From positions 1 through 64,000 of the forward strand of contig DATJYK010000181.1 in assembly GCA_035578005.1 (NCBI GenBank): DNA of 64,000 bases, written 5' to 3'. Positions within the stretch are counted from its first letter, which is position 1. Every line of letters begins with the position of its first letter. This DNA is from Gp13-AA77 sp035578005. GTDB lineage: Bacteria > Acidobacteriota > Terriglobia > UBA7540. Below are positions 1-8,224 of the stretch, piece after piece. Position numbers and translations under genes: made by a program. The notes beneath the pieces were generated by a model. That model saw only the letters and a program-made list of their open reading frames with translations, ran no database searches and had not been told where the DNA came from.

Positions 1-93
1 CATCTGTTTCGATTCCGTCCGACTCGCGGCCAAGCGCTCCAGCTCCCGCCGCTCGTCAGGACTACAACTAATTGTGGGCGCGGTTCTCGACAT
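1..93 (-). CDS. IS630-family transposase, N-terminal fragment (cut by window edge)
   Basis: The minus strand opens with ATG at 93 and reads 31 codons to the window edge, beginning MSRTAPTISCSPDERRELER and continuing LAASRTES. This N-terminal helix (a Ser-Pro-x-x-R-x-x-Leu-Glu-Arg-Leu-Ala pattern followed by Ser-Arg-Thr) is typical of IS630-type DDE transposases, which move insertion sequences into TA targets. The catalytic domain lies outside the window. The AT-rich stretch upstream of the ATG (about 94-131) is a plausible element end, but no terminal repeat can be confirmed from one end. The assignment rests on about 30 residues. Confidence 0.6.
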   Translation of the reverse strand, partial: MSRTAPTISCSPDERRELERLAASRTESKQM

Positions 94-178
94 GCGCCCG
101 TTTATACCATATATCGTTTATCAGTGCAACTAAGCACTAGACACGTCGAGTGCCAACATGGTTCAAGGGGATTTCGGA

Positions 179-1309
179 ATGACGAACATTGCCCCTGTCT
201 ACTCGTACGCGGCCCCGGCCGGTAATTCCGGCTCAACGGCCATGACCTGTTCGCTGGGGAGCAACGGGGGCGGCGCCACGTGCCCGCAAGCGTGGTTCGA
301 TTTGAGCACAAACCTGATGAAGTTCAACACAGCGGGCTCTACACCGAACTGGGTAGCCACGCCGGCCATCTTTCTGGGCGTCGTAGACGAAACAGGCACC
401 CCGACAGTGGACGCGGTCTTGTCGGAGCCCTACCGCCTAAATCCCTACCGTCGATATGAACTGTTTGGGGACGGATCGAGCGGCGCTGAGAATCTCACCT
501 CCGGGACTCCTACCACGGTGGACGGCTATCAGCAGTACTCGACGCTCACCGTGAATGGCAGTGGCACAGTGCTCCAGCACACCCAGTGGACGGCTTCCAA
601 CCCCACAACAGGCCTCATCCTGTACAGCCAAAACCCGGTGCTCGTTATCAACAGCGCTGCCATCAAGGCTGACGGCAAGGGGCACGCCGGAGTTGCAGGC
701 AGCACTGGAGCAGGAGGCAACGGGAACATTGCTAGCTGCGGCGGGGCGGGCGGTGGGGGCGGTTGGGGCACCAACAACGGCGGCACCGGAGGCAATCGTC
801 TTGCGTTCTTTAGCGTCGGGAATAGCGCATTTGGCGGGGGCTCGGCCGGAACATCGGGGACCCCGGCGGGCGGCGCAGGGTTGAGCGCGGGCACTACAGG
901 CGCGCCTGACCCACGCTGGGAAACGTTCGTCAACTGCTTCGGGGGGAGTGGCGGTGCTGATGGCGGCAACACGACCAGTTCAGCAACCGGGGGCGCAAGC
1001 GGAGCCTCGGGCGGAGCCGTCTACCTTCGCGCACCCTCTGTCCTGTTGGACTCTACGAGCTTCATGACGGCCAACGGCAACCCCGGGCTTCAGGGCAATG
1101 TGACCAGCGGTGGCACGAATGACTGCAGCGGATCCGGTGGCGGTGGAGGTGGCGGGTCCGCGGTAGTCGCGGTAGGATTCTTCACCAATAAGGGCACGTT
1201 CACCGCTAGCGGCGGGGCAGGGGCAGGTGGGACGTCGGGCTGCGCAGTTAATGGCGGCGCGGGAGGCAACGGAGGCGCTGGACTGGCGTTCAGCGTCAAG
1301 CTTTGGTAG
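179..1309 (+). CDS. Glycine-rich protein, possibly a phage-tail-like or surface protein
   Basis: The protein has 376 residues from the ATG at 179. I prefer this start to the ATG at 158 because AGGGG sits 8 bases upstream of it. The first 150 residues are mixed (Ser, Thr, Tyr, Pro). From about residue 165 to the end the chain is dominated by Gly with Ala, Ser, Thr and Asn, in runs such as GGAGGGGGWG, interrupted by segments with single Cys residues. No signal peptide is visible. Glycine-rich C-terminal domains of this kind occur in phage tail fibres and surface proteins, so a structural or adhesive role is a guess. The gene follows an IS630 end directly, so an original upstream partner could have been lost. 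Confidence 0.6.
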   Translation: MTNIAPVYSYAAPAGNSGSTAMTCSLGSNGGGATCPQAWFDLSTNLMKFNTAGSTPNWVATPAIFLGVVDETGTPTVDAVLSEPYRLNPYRRYELFGDGSSGAENLTSGTPTTVDGYQQYSTLTVNGSGTVLQHTQWTASNPTTGLILYSQNPVLVINSAAIKADGKGHAGVAGSTGAGGNGNIASCGGAGGGGGWGTNNGGTGGNRLAFFSVGNSAFGGGSAGTSGTPAGGAGLSAGTTGAPDPRWETFVNCFGGSGGADGGNTTSSATGGASGASGGAVYLRAPSVLLDSTSFMTANGNPGLQGNVTSGGTNDCSGSGGGGGGGSAVVAVGFFTNKGTFTASGGAGAGGTSGCAVNGGAGGNGGAGLAFSVKLW

Positions 1310-1376
1310 ACCTTGCGGGGACGCACAGCGAGTCACCCGCTCAACAAAATAGGCGGCGCAAAAGGGGAGGTTTTCA

Positions 1377-2651
1377 ATGAACAGCTTGAGGCGGGATGTG
1401 GCTGAGACTTCCAGGACGCGGAAGCTAGCCAGGGCGCTCATCACTTTTGGTGCGCTTCTTGCAGCGTCTGCAGCGGGCCCGTGGGGGTGCGCTCAGAATT
1501 ACAGTGTCATTTACTCCTTCCAGTGCGGGACAGATGGCTCCGGGCCGTTTGGAAACCTGATCGCGGACAGCGCCGGCAATCTTTATGGCACAACCCTTTC
1601 CGGGGGCGCCCTCGGCTACGGCACCGTTTACAAAGTGACGCCAGGCGGTACCGAGACGGTACTACACAGCTTTGCGGGGCCGCCCAATGATGGGGAGAGT
1701 CCTTACGCGGGATTAGTCCTGGACAAGGCTGGTAACCTTTACGGCACTACGTTCGCCGGCGGGTCGAACTGTCTCCTTGCCGGCGCGCCAGGCTGCGGCA
1801 CGGTCTTCGAGATACCAGCTGGTGGCACTGAAAGCCTGCTTTACAGTTTTGGGGCCAACGCGAGCGATGCCGAAGGCCCCCTGGCGGGGTTGTTGCGCGA
1901 TGGTGCTGGCAACCTTTATGGCACGACTGCTTACGGGGGGGCTAAGGGCGGCGGCGCAGTCTTCAGGGTCTCTGCCAGCGGCAAGGAGACGGTACTCCAC
2001 AGTTTCGCCGCGCTCGGATTTGGCGGCGGAGACGGATCCTACCCTGTGGCTGGCGTGGTCGCGGACGGCGCCGGCAACCTCTATGGCACGACCGGTGCCG
2101 GAGGCGCCAGTACGAACTGTCTGCACGGATGCGGCACTGTTTTCGAAATCGAGAAGACAGGGCAGGAGACCGTGCTCTATAGTTTCGCCGGGGCTCCTGC
2201 GGACGGTTCGTACCCGGACTCGAATCTGTTGCGCGACAGAGCGGGGAACCTGTACGGTGTGACCCAGTCTGGCGGTCAGGGCACGCTGTGCGGCCTCTCC
2301 GACGGGTGCGGAACCGTTTTTAGGCTGGCGCCGGGCGGTACAGAGACCGTGCTCTTCGGCTTCGACGGTGAGAATGACGGCGACCAGCCTGCCGGAAACA
2401 TGGTGAAGGATGCCAGAAGCGACCTTTACGGTACAAGCCCCTTCGGTGGCTCCGCTGCGTGCCTGGACGGTTGCGGGATACTTTTCGAGCTCGGTACCAC
2501 CGGCAGGGAGGGAGCACTCCACAAGTTCGCCGGGCCTCCCGCGGACGGGTCTTATCCCGGCGCCTTGCTTGTGAACGGCGGCGGGCTTTACGGTAGCACA
2601 GCCAACGGTGGCGCCGACAGTTGCGGAACAGTGTTCAAGATCACGCCTTAG
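1377..2651 (+). CDS. Secreted GloVer tandem-repeat protein (TIGR03803-like)
   Basis: The protein has 424 residues, with an N-terminal signal-like segment (basic start, hydrophobic ALITFGALLAASAAG, about residues 19-33). Seven repeats of about 50-58 residues follow. Each has the pattern AGNLYGTT..GG...GTVF followed by a short strand (for example GTVYKVTPGG, GTVFEIPAGG, GTVFRLAPGG) and ends near VL(H/Y)SF. This is the GloVer repeat, common in Acidobacteria, Verrucomicrobia and related soil bacteria, and it is predicted to form an extracellular beta-propeller-like fold. Function is unknown. The start is 67 bases after the preceding gene and is preceded by GGGGAGG, a strong ribosome site. The last repeat ends at the stop without an obvious anchor domain. 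Confidence 0.85.
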   Translation: MNSLRRDVAETSRTRKLARALITFGALLAASAAGPWGCAQNYSVIYSFQCGTDGSGPFGNLIADSAGNLYGTTLSGGALGYGTVYKVTPGGTETVLHSFAGPPNDGESPYAGLVLDKAGNLYGTTFAGGSNCLLAGAPGCGTVFEIPAGGTESLLYSFGANASDAEGPLAGLLRDGAGNLYGTTAYGGAKGGGAVFRVSASGKETVLHSFAALGFGGGDGSYPVAGVVADGAGNLYGTTGAGGASTNCLHGCGTVFEIEKTGQETVLYSFAGAPADGSYPDSNLLRDRAGNLYGVTQSGGQGTLCGLSDGCGTVFRLAPGGTETVLFGFDGENDGDQPAGNMVKDARSDLYGTSPFGGSAACLDGCGILFELGTTGREGALHKFAGPPADGSYPGALLVNGGGLYGSTANGGADSCGTVFKITP

Positions 2652-2817
2652 AGGCGGTGGTTAGTGATTAATGGTGAGTGGTTAGCGCGTAGCGGATTGC
2701 AATCGGACTGCGCTGTTCGCTCCCTACTGCTCTATCTCGTGTTCACGTACCGAGGAAAGGACAGAGTCCGGCCGATAACAGGGTGGGACGCTGGAAAACG
2801 GGTTCAGGAGAGTTACT

Positions 2818-2997
2818 TTGAAAACCGCTAAAAATCGAAAGGTCAAATCTTCCGTTGTCATCCCCACCTTCGATTCCGAGGATCAGGAAGAAAAATGGCT
2901 TTGGCGGCACAGACGTCAATTAGAAGCTGAGACGGCCCGCCGAATCGAAGAAGGGACCGCATATCGCAAGCTTCCCAAACGTAAACGGATTGCCTGA
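2818..2997 (+). CDS. Small CopG/BrnA-antitoxin-like protein
   Basis: This is a 59-residue ORF starting at TTG 2818, with AGGAG 7 bases upstream. It starts KTAKNRKVKSSVVIPTFDSE, continues EDQEEKWLWRHRRQLE, and has a basic C-terminus ending RKLPKRKRIA. The 'IPxFdSExEEkxWW/F' pattern resembles the short CopG-type antitoxins paired with BrnT or similar toxins. No toxin ORF is visible beside it. The next ORF starts one base after this stop and looks like a broken lytic transglycosylase. It could be an orphan or relic antitoxin. The reading frame and ribosome site are clear, but the family call is tentative. Confidence 0.5.
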   Translation: MKTAKNRKVKSSVVIPTFDSEDQEEKWLWRHRRQLEAETARRIEEGTAYRKLPKRKRIA

Positions 2998-3186
2998 ATG
3001 TGGACCCGTCGATCCAGCCTTATCACCTCTACCGCCCTCGCACATGGCGTCGATCCCAACCTGGCCTTGGCCGTCGCGCAACCTGAAAGCGGCGGCAATC
3101 AGTACACCAGCTCCGGCAACCTGGCCTCATCGATCCCCTGGTGCGGAATCTGTGAATGGTATTTTTGTCCAACTTTACCTGGATGA
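2998..3186 (+). pseudogene. Truncated lytic transglycosylase (SLT domain) remnant
   Basis: The ORF starts with ATG immediately after the preceding stop. Residues 9-42 read ITSTALAHGVDPNLALAVAQ, then PESGGNQYTSSGN. This matches the start of SLT-type lytic transglycosylase domains, where the Glu of the 'QxESxxN' motif is the catalytic acid; here it is the Glu of QPESGGN. After that the sequence becomes unrelated (SSIPWCGICEWYF) and stops at 62 residues, where an SLT domain should run another 80 or more. I read it as a degraded fragment truncated by the adjacent repeat at 3212. A short functional peptide is unlikely. Confidence 0.5.
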
Positions 3187-3204
3187 AGATGAGGAGGGGA
3201 GTGT

Positions 3205-3322
3205 CTCAGTTTGACGTAGGGGCGGCCCTTGTGGCCGCCCAAATGACAGAATTGCTTCCAGATGGGCGGCCACAAGGGCCGCCCCTACGTCAAACTGGCC
3301 GCCCCTACGTCAAACTGAGCGT
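3205..3322. repeat. Composite palindromic intergenic repeat (GGGGCGGCC type)
   Basis: Inverted copies of GACGTAGGGGCGGCCCTTG and CAAGGGCCGCCCCTACGTC face each other around about 40 bases, and a second copy of the right arm follows directly. The outer ends read CAGTTTGACG and CGTCAAACTG. Related elements occur at 10466-10505 and 38505-38595. The tandem right arm suggests replication slippage or insertion of one unit beside another. Transcribed, it would form a strong hairpin between the facing genes. Confidence 0.8.
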
Positions 3323-3337
3323 GGTTAGTGCTCAGCC

Positions 3338-4948
3338 TTAGGGCTTGCCGCCAAAGGGCTGAGCCAATCCCGTCTGAACCGCGCGCCACGCGTCTGGGAA
3401 GGCCCCGGCCGCCAGTGAAGCAGCGTGGTATTGGGCGAGCGCTTGCTTACGATTACCTTCAAGGTCATAAATGCGGCCCAGATAGATGTGCGACCATGCA
3501 GCAATGCGCGAACTGCGAGCCACTTCAAGGGTCTTCTTAAAGTAGTCTTCGGCGGTGTCCGGCTTCCTGGTATTGCTGGCTACAACCGCCATCCCAAACA
3601 GCGCCCGCTCGTTTCGAGCATCGGTGCTCAGTACGTTTGAGAACACGTTCTTCGCCTCGGCGTAATTCCCCTGATAGATGAGATTGTCGCCCTGGTCGAG
3701 AAGGGCATCGGCGGCCGTACGATGAACTACGGGATGGCTTGCGACCTTAACTTCCGCCGCCGGTGAGAATTTCACGTTCGCCAGCCGCTGGCGCTCTTTG
3801 GGAAGTTGGATGCCCAGGATCATCTGCCGGTAATAAGTGCTCATGGAGGCAGGTTGACCGGCGAAATCGCCAAGCGCCTCATAGAAGTACGGCACCAGGA
3901 TGAGGCCTTCCCGGGTCATCTCGTCCACTTGTTTCTCGGGCTGCGGCGGCTTGTCCATGCGCAGCTCGACGGCGCGAATGAGGCATTCTGTGAGCAACAG
4001 CGAGAAGTCTTCCTTGAAGTCGGTTCCGAGAGCGGGCGCAGACCTCGCCAAAGCCGCCAGCACTTCTTTTTGATGAACCTCAAACGCGTACTTCAAGGCA
4101 AGCGGGTCAAGCAGGAAGTGCAGATACTGATGGCGAATATCGGCAATCGGTGGATCTGGCGACGAAGTGGCCACCACGTAATAATTCTCACCGTAAATTC
4201 GCGCCTGCACCTGACCCGGAGCGCTGAGCAAGCCAATATTGATGGTGTACGTGCGCCCGAGGTAGGCTCCACTCGGGAAGCGCAGGTAGGCGTCGGTGTT
4301 TGTGATCGATTGCCGGATGGGACCGCTCCAGTCGTTGATCACAGACTCACCAGCAGGCTGGAGACGTGTCCACAGCTCCTCAAGGTCGGCTTCTCTATAG
4401 AAGCGCTCGAGCAGAGGCACGATTTCCTTCACGGCGGCGCCGTCGGGCGGCAAGTCCGCGTCGGCGACCGTAGGCTTGAAGTCCGGTGGTGGACCGAGCA
4501 GCAGCGCGAGTGACAGATATTGGCCGAGATCGGCAGACGAGTCATTCAATTGATGATCGCGATAGAAGCGGGTGAGGGCAGGGAGAACCTCTGGCTGTCG
4601 CTTCGCGCACCACGCGCGGACCTCGTGCCGCAGGCCGGTGGCGGGCTCGGAGTCGAGGCCAGAATCGTACCCAGCGAGGTTGATGGCGGCCAGCATGGAA
4701 AAGACTGCTTCGTTGGGAACCACGGTGACGCCGCCTTGCGCGAAGGCGAGACGGGAACCCGCTCCCAACGCGGCCATCACGGCGAGCAGCAAGCAAGAAA
4801 CGGTAATCCGTCGCAGGCTGGAGCCGTGTTCTCTCCCAGCCGCGCCAACGCGAAGTCCAGATTTCACCACGGCCGAGCCTTGTGTTACACGAAGCGTCGC
4901 CGATCTGTCACAGTTCTTGTTGAGAGTCATACTGTTTTGCCGACGCAT
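3338..4948 (-). CDS. Secreted TPR-containing protein of unknown function
   Basis: The protein has 536 residues. A long basic N-terminus of about 45 residues leads into a hydrophobic segment (VSCLLLAVMAALGAG, about 49-63) and a likely cleavage site after RLAFAQ. The middle part (about 75-400) has no motif I recognise. It contains 'LYYxxMILGIQLPKER' and alternating helical and strand-like stretches. The last 110 residues carry two or three tetratricopeptide repeats (NLIYQGNYAEAKNVFSNVL, YLGRIYDLEGNRKQALAQYH), which usually bind partner proteins. GGTAGG lies just upstream of the ATG. The gene stands alone between two repeat regions. It is probably periplasmic. Confidence 0.7.
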   Translation of the reverse strand: MRRQNSMTLNKNCDRSATLRVTQGSAVVKSGLRVGAAGREHGSSLRRITVSCLLLAVMAALGAGSRLAFAQGGVTVVPNEAVFSMLAAINLAGYDSGLDSEPATGLRHEVRAWCAKRQPEVLPALTRFYRDHQLNDSSADLGQYLSLALLLGPPPDFKPTVADADLPPDGAAVKEIVPLLERFYREADLEELWTRLQPAGESVINDWSGPIRQSITNTDAYLRFPSGAYLGRTYTINIGLLSAPGQVQARIYGENYYVVATSSPDPPIADIRHQYLHFLLDPLALKYAFEVHQKEVLAALARSAPALGTDFKEDFSLLLTECLIRAVELRMDKPPQPEKQVDEMTREGLILVPYFYEALGDFAGQPASMSTYYRQMILGIQLPKERQRLANVKFSPAAEVKVASHPVVHRTAADALLDQGDNLIYQGNYAEAKNVFSNVLSTDARNERALFGMAVVASNTRKPDTAEDYFKKTLEVARSSRIAAWSHIYLGRIYDLEGNRKQALAQYHAASLAAGAFPDAWRAVQTGLAQPFGGKP

Positions 4949-5332
4949 TCTAACCTACCTGCATTTCTCGCCAGGATTCGAAAAGGGCGGGGCTTCAGAG
5001 TCTGTCCCTTAGGGCCCTTGGCCCGCGAACGCTCTCGGGTCAGCTTGCTAACGCAAGCTGAGCCCTGGAGTCTGTACATTTTGAGGCCCGAAGGGCCGCA
5101 CGAACAAAGCCCTGAGCAACGCCCAGGGAAACCAGATGCCCCGCCAAACGGTGAGCCCTGAAAGCCCATTCGGATGAGCTGCCTTGGCCCGCCCTTTCAG
5201 GGCTCCACTGGTCACGTTCCTGGGTTTCCCTGGGCGTTGCCCAGGGCTTTGTTCGTGCGGCCCTTCGGGCCTCAAAATGTATTCCGAATATTCCCAATGA
5301 AGGTTCCGAACGGAAAGCAGTAAGGCGGCGTG
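4949..5332. repeat. Long inverted repeat with 58-bp arms (5076-5133 / 5223-5280)
   Basis: This 384-base gap has no gene. The arm at 5076-5133 is repeated in reverse complement at 5223-5280 with one mismatch in 58 bases. The arms contain GGCCCGAAGGGCC and CCTGGGCGTTGC. The 89-base centre holds a second, shorter inverted repeat (GAGCCCTGAAAG at 5150-5161 with CTTTCAGGGCTC near 5201-5212). Just outside, AGCTTGC and GCAAGCT (5042-5059) make another small hairpin. The architecture resembles a MITE or a cruciform-forming element between two converging gene blocks. ORFs read through it are composed only of repeat sequence and were not accepted. Confidence 0.85.
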
Positions 5333-6073
5333 TCAAGCGCGGGACCTTTCCGGAGTGCTTGAGGGGGAAAAGAACGAGACAGGTTTAACGTTTCCTTCGT
5401 GCGGAGATACGTTTGACGCGCGCACCGTGATGCGCCGAATAGCTAGAACTACCTGGGCGTCCGTAGGCCTGCCGCTGCGAGTCGCCGGGTGGAAGACACT
5501 GAAATACATCAGCCGGTCAAGTTGCGACTTCACCGCGGGCGAGTTGTTGCCGGAAACCACCTGGTAGTCCACGACCCGGCCCTCGGAATTCACATGGGTA
5601 ACCATCCACAAGCCGCTGTCACCCGTATTAATCTCGACGGGAATAAGTGATTCGATGCGGGCCGGGGTTGCCAGAGACTCCTCGGGCCGCGCCGCCGGAG
5701 GCACAATCAGGCAGTGCAGCGTGAGACCCAGGCAAAGCAGCCCTGCCAGCACAGCGCCCGAGGCGGGCAGCAGCAGGGGTCGAAATGCGTTCTCAAACTT
5801 CAGCGTCAGGCTGGCGAGGATGTGGGCGTGGCGCGCCCGAGAAAGCGCCACATTCAAGCGGAGGTCGGCGAAGGCTGACATGCGGGGCCGCGGCAAGGAG
5901 CGCAGATCCGAATCCACAAGCTGACGCAGCTCCAGCTCGCGCCGGCAGGAGGCACAGTTCTGCAAGTGGTATCGAACGGAGAGCCGGGTGGCGCGCCCGC
6001 AGGTTTCGAGGTCAACGTACTCGGAAAACTGGCGCCGAATTTCGAGGCAGGATTCGAACATATCAGTGGCCAA
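5333..6073 (-). CDS. Zinc-finger anti-sigma factor, membrane anchored
   Basis: The protein has 246 residues. The N-terminus has the anti-sigma zinc motif His36-x3-Cys40-x2-Cys43 (HLQNCASC). A single transmembrane segment lies around residues 100-122 (ASGAVLAGLLCLGLTLHCLIV). The outer domain of about 100 residues (VDYQVVSGNN, VFHPATRSGRPTDAQVVL) resembles a TonB-C-like fold. Its start overlaps the end of the sigma factor gene by 11 bases, the usual coupling between an ECF sigma factor and its inhibitor. The expected role is to hold the sigma factor at the membrane until a signal releases it. The stimulus is unknown. Confidence 0.85.
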   Translation of the reverse strand: MATDMFESCLEIRRQFSEYVDLETCGRATRLSVRYHLQNCASCRRELELRQLVDSDLRSLPRPRMSAFADLRLNVALSRARHAHILASLTLKFENAFRPLLLPASGAVLAGLLCLGLTLHCLIVPPAARPEESLATPARIESLIPVEINTGDSGLWMVTHVNSEGRVVDYQVVSGNNSPAVKSQLDRLMYFSVFHPATRSGRPTDAQVVLAIRRITVRASNVSPHEGNVKPVSFFSPSSTPERSRA

Positions 6074-6692
6074 GTATCGTGGCGAGCTTTCGCCGCAAAA
6101 GCTCCCGGCCGCGCATCAAGCGTGACTTCACGGTGCCTTCCGCGATCCCAAGAACGTCCGCGATTTCGTCGTAGGGCATCTCGTCGATCTCGCGGAGGAC
6201 GAGCACGGCACGATAGGGGGGCGGCAAGGCCGCCAGGGCCGCTTTCACCAGCTTCTGGCGCTCCGCCAGTTCGAGGGCCTCGTAAGGGCTCTCGCCACAC
6301 GGCTTCGTGCTGAGCGCCGTTACCGGCTCTGCGGATTCCTCATCGAGCGAAACGGGCTCATGAACGTGCCGGCGAAACCAGCCGCGGCGGTAATTCAACG
6401 CCTCGCGCACGGCGATGCGATACATCCAGGTTTTCAAACTGCTGTGGCCGTGGAATTGGCCGATGCCGCGAAAGACCTTGACAAACACGTTCTGCAACAC
6501 GTCGGCGGCATCCGCGTCGTTTCCCAGAATATGTGCCACCAGGCTGTAGACCGGGTTTTTGTAAGCGCCGAGGACATAATCGAAGGCTTCTTCAGAACCC
6601 GCTTGCAGCTCCGCCACCAAGGCTGCTTCCTCAGTAGCTTGGGAACCTACACCGTCGAAGCCGGTTTGGAGCGCTCGAACCGCTTCCATCAC
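6063..6692 (-). CDS. ECF-type RNA polymerase sigma factor (RpoE-like)
   Basis: The protein has 209 residues. Region 2 covers about residues 30-100, with the core-binding pattern ADVLQNVFVKVFRGIGQF followed by LKTWMYRIAVREALNYRR. Region 4 covers about 145-200 (LPPPYRAVLVLREIDEMPYD, IADVLGIAEGTVKSRLMRGR), which reads the -35 element. The linker is short, as in group 4 sigma factors. It precedes and overlaps its anti-sigma factor, forming a two-gene operon on the minus strand. Target promoters cannot be deduced from this window. Confidence 0.93.
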   Translation of the reverse strand: MMEAVRALQTGFDGVGSQATEEAALVAELQAGSEEAFDYVLGAYKNPVYSLVAHILGNDADAADVLQNVFVKVFRGIGQFHGHSSLKTWMYRIAVREALNYRRGWFRRHVHEPVSLDEESAEPVTALSTKPCGESPYEALELAERQKLVKAALAALPPPYRAVLVLREIDEMPYDEIADVLGIAEGTVKSRLMRGRELLRRKLATILGH

Positions 6693-6800
6693 AGCACCAA
6701 GATAACAGCTACCATCCGCCCCCGCAAGCTAGCGAGTTTGCCCGGAGCGATGATGGAATCTTCGGCTAGTTAGACACCGAGTCGCCGAACCATGTTCCAC

Positions 6801-7145
6801 TTAAAGGCTTGCGGCAAACTCCTTAACAAGACGCTTGGGCGCCACCTCGCACCAGGCGGTAAGGAGCGCCCGGCGCACCGAGGCCTCTCTGGCGGCCTTC
6901 AGGTGGACGTTGGTGGCGCCGCGGCGTCCCCAACCGCCCTTCACCGGTGCAAATACGGCAGGTTCGGCCTCGACAAATGACGCCTGCTGCTGGGGAGTAA
7001 GTTTCACCATGGCCCAACCCTCGCCCGGATAACTTAAGGTCGCAAAAACTTTATTGCGCACCCGGAAATCCGGATGCCCCATGTGAGCGCTCTCAGAGGC
7101 TTCGGGTAGAGCAAGCGCCAAGCGGCGAAAATTGTCAGCGGTCAT
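6801..7145 (-). CDS. MmcQ/YjbR family protein
   Basis: The protein has 114 residues from the ATG at 7145, which has AAGGAGA 6 bases upstream. Longer versions of the frame begin in unrelated upstream sequence. It has the YjbR pattern: an N-terminal helix (FRRLALALPEASES), 'HPDFRVRNKVFATL', 'WAMVKLTPQQQASFV', then a C-terminal helix 'RRALLTAWCEVAPKRLVKEF'. The fold is CyaY-like and has been proposed to bind DNA, but the biochemical role is unsettled. It is monocistronic, and its start faces the response regulator gene at 7274 with a shared 128-base promoter region. Confidence 0.85.
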   Translation of the reverse strand: MTADNFRRLALALPEASESAHMGHPDFRVRNKVFATLSYPGEGWAMVKLTPQQQASFVEAEPAVFAPVKGGWGRRGATNVHLKAAREASVRRALLTAWCEVAPKRLVKEFAASL

Positions 7146-7273
7146 GGTTTTGTCTCCTTCACCGAAAAGGAGCGTCAGCACGGGTTGTGCGTTCCGCCTC
7201 GGCTGGCACCCAGTGGCCTCCATAAAGTATATTGTGAAGTTCGATACTGATTCAGCCGATATCGAGTATCGCG

Positions 7274-8107
7274 ATGAAAAAGGTTCTTGTCGTCGAAGAC
7301 GACCCGCAGGTACGCAGCGTGGTGTGCGCAATTCTGGCGGGGGCCAGTATTTCCGCTGAGTCGGCGAGCGACGGGGAGCACGCTTTAGAGCGGTTGCAGC
7401 GTGAACATTTCGATCTGGTGTTACTGGATGTCGGACTGCCACGACTCGACGGGCTCTCGGTGCTCGAACGCCTGCAGAAATTTGAGAACCCTCCCAAGAC
7501 TATTATGATGACCGGGAACGACGCTCCCGAAACCGTGCTGCGCGCAGCGCAGGCCCAGGCCTGCCGTTACTTGACCAAGCCTGTCGACGCCCACTCGTTG
7601 ATCGAGTTGGTGCATGAGGTGCTGGACCTAGGACCCACCGGCCCGCCTATCGAAGTGGTCTCCGCGCGCCCGAACTGGGTGGAATTGGTGATCCCTTGCA
7701 CGATCGAGGCCGCGCAGCGCAGTGAAAGCTTTCTGGAGGCCATTCAGAAGGGCGTGTCGCCCGAAGTGGCGGAGGCCATCGGCAAGGCGGTGCACGAACT
7801 GGTTTTGAATGCCATCGAATGGGGAGGACACTTCGACCCGGCCCGTCGGGTGCGGATTAGCTGTGTGCGCACTCCGCGGTTGATCCTCTATCGAATCGCC
7901 GACCCCGGTCCGGGGTTTCAGTTTGATGCTCTCAGCCATGCAGCGCTCAACAACCCGCCTGATCAGCCCGCCGAACACCAAAGAGTCCGCGCCGACAAGG
8001 GTATGCGGCCGGGCGGCTTTGGCATCCTGATGGTGCGTGCCCTGGTGGACGATCTTGTTTACAACGAGGCCCAAAACGAAGTGATCCTGGTAAAATACCT
8101 GAGTTGA
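7274..8107 (+). CDS. Response regulator fused to a HATPase (anti-sigma kinase-like) domain
   Basis: The protein has 277 residues. Residues 1-120 form a receiver domain with acidic pair Glu8/Asp9 and neighbours, phospho-acceptor Asp52 (LVLLDVGLP), and conserved Lys in LTKPVD. Residues about 145-275 form a HATPase_c domain of the SpoIIAB/RsbW size, with N-box 'HELVLNAIEWGG', G1 'DPGPGF' and G2 'RPGGFGILMVRALVDD'. There is no HisKA dimerisation domain, so this is not a histidine kinase. Known proteins with this order phosphorylate serine in anti-anti-sigma proteins in response to phosphorelay signals. No STAS partner gene is nearby. It ends 117 bases before the KdpD-like gene. Confidence 0.85.
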   Translation: MKKVLVVEDDPQVRSVVCAILAGASISAESASDGEHALERLQREHFDLVLLDVGLPRLDGLSVLERLQKFENPPKTIMMTGNDAPETVLRAAQAQACRYLTKPVDAHSLIELVHEVLDLGPTGPPIEVVSARPNWVELVIPCTIEAAQRSESFLEAIQKGVSPEVAEAIGKAVHELVLNAIEWGGHFDPARRVRISCVRTPRLILYRIADPGPGFQFDALSHAALNNPPDQPAEHQRVRADKGMRPGGFGILMVRALVDDLVYNEAQNEVILVKYLS

Positions 8108-8224
8108 CCGGCCTGCGACTTGTCCAAGTGCCGGTCAGTCTGGACTTCGTAGGCGCGGTGCTCGCCTTTTACTGCAGGTCACCTCGTAGCCCCCCTAGCC
8201 TCCAACCTGATAGAGTGTTTGTAA

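Noticed and set aside
529..972. Proline-rich ORF on the minus strand
   Set aside because: Pure antisense of the glycine-rich gene: GGN codons read backwards as proline codons.
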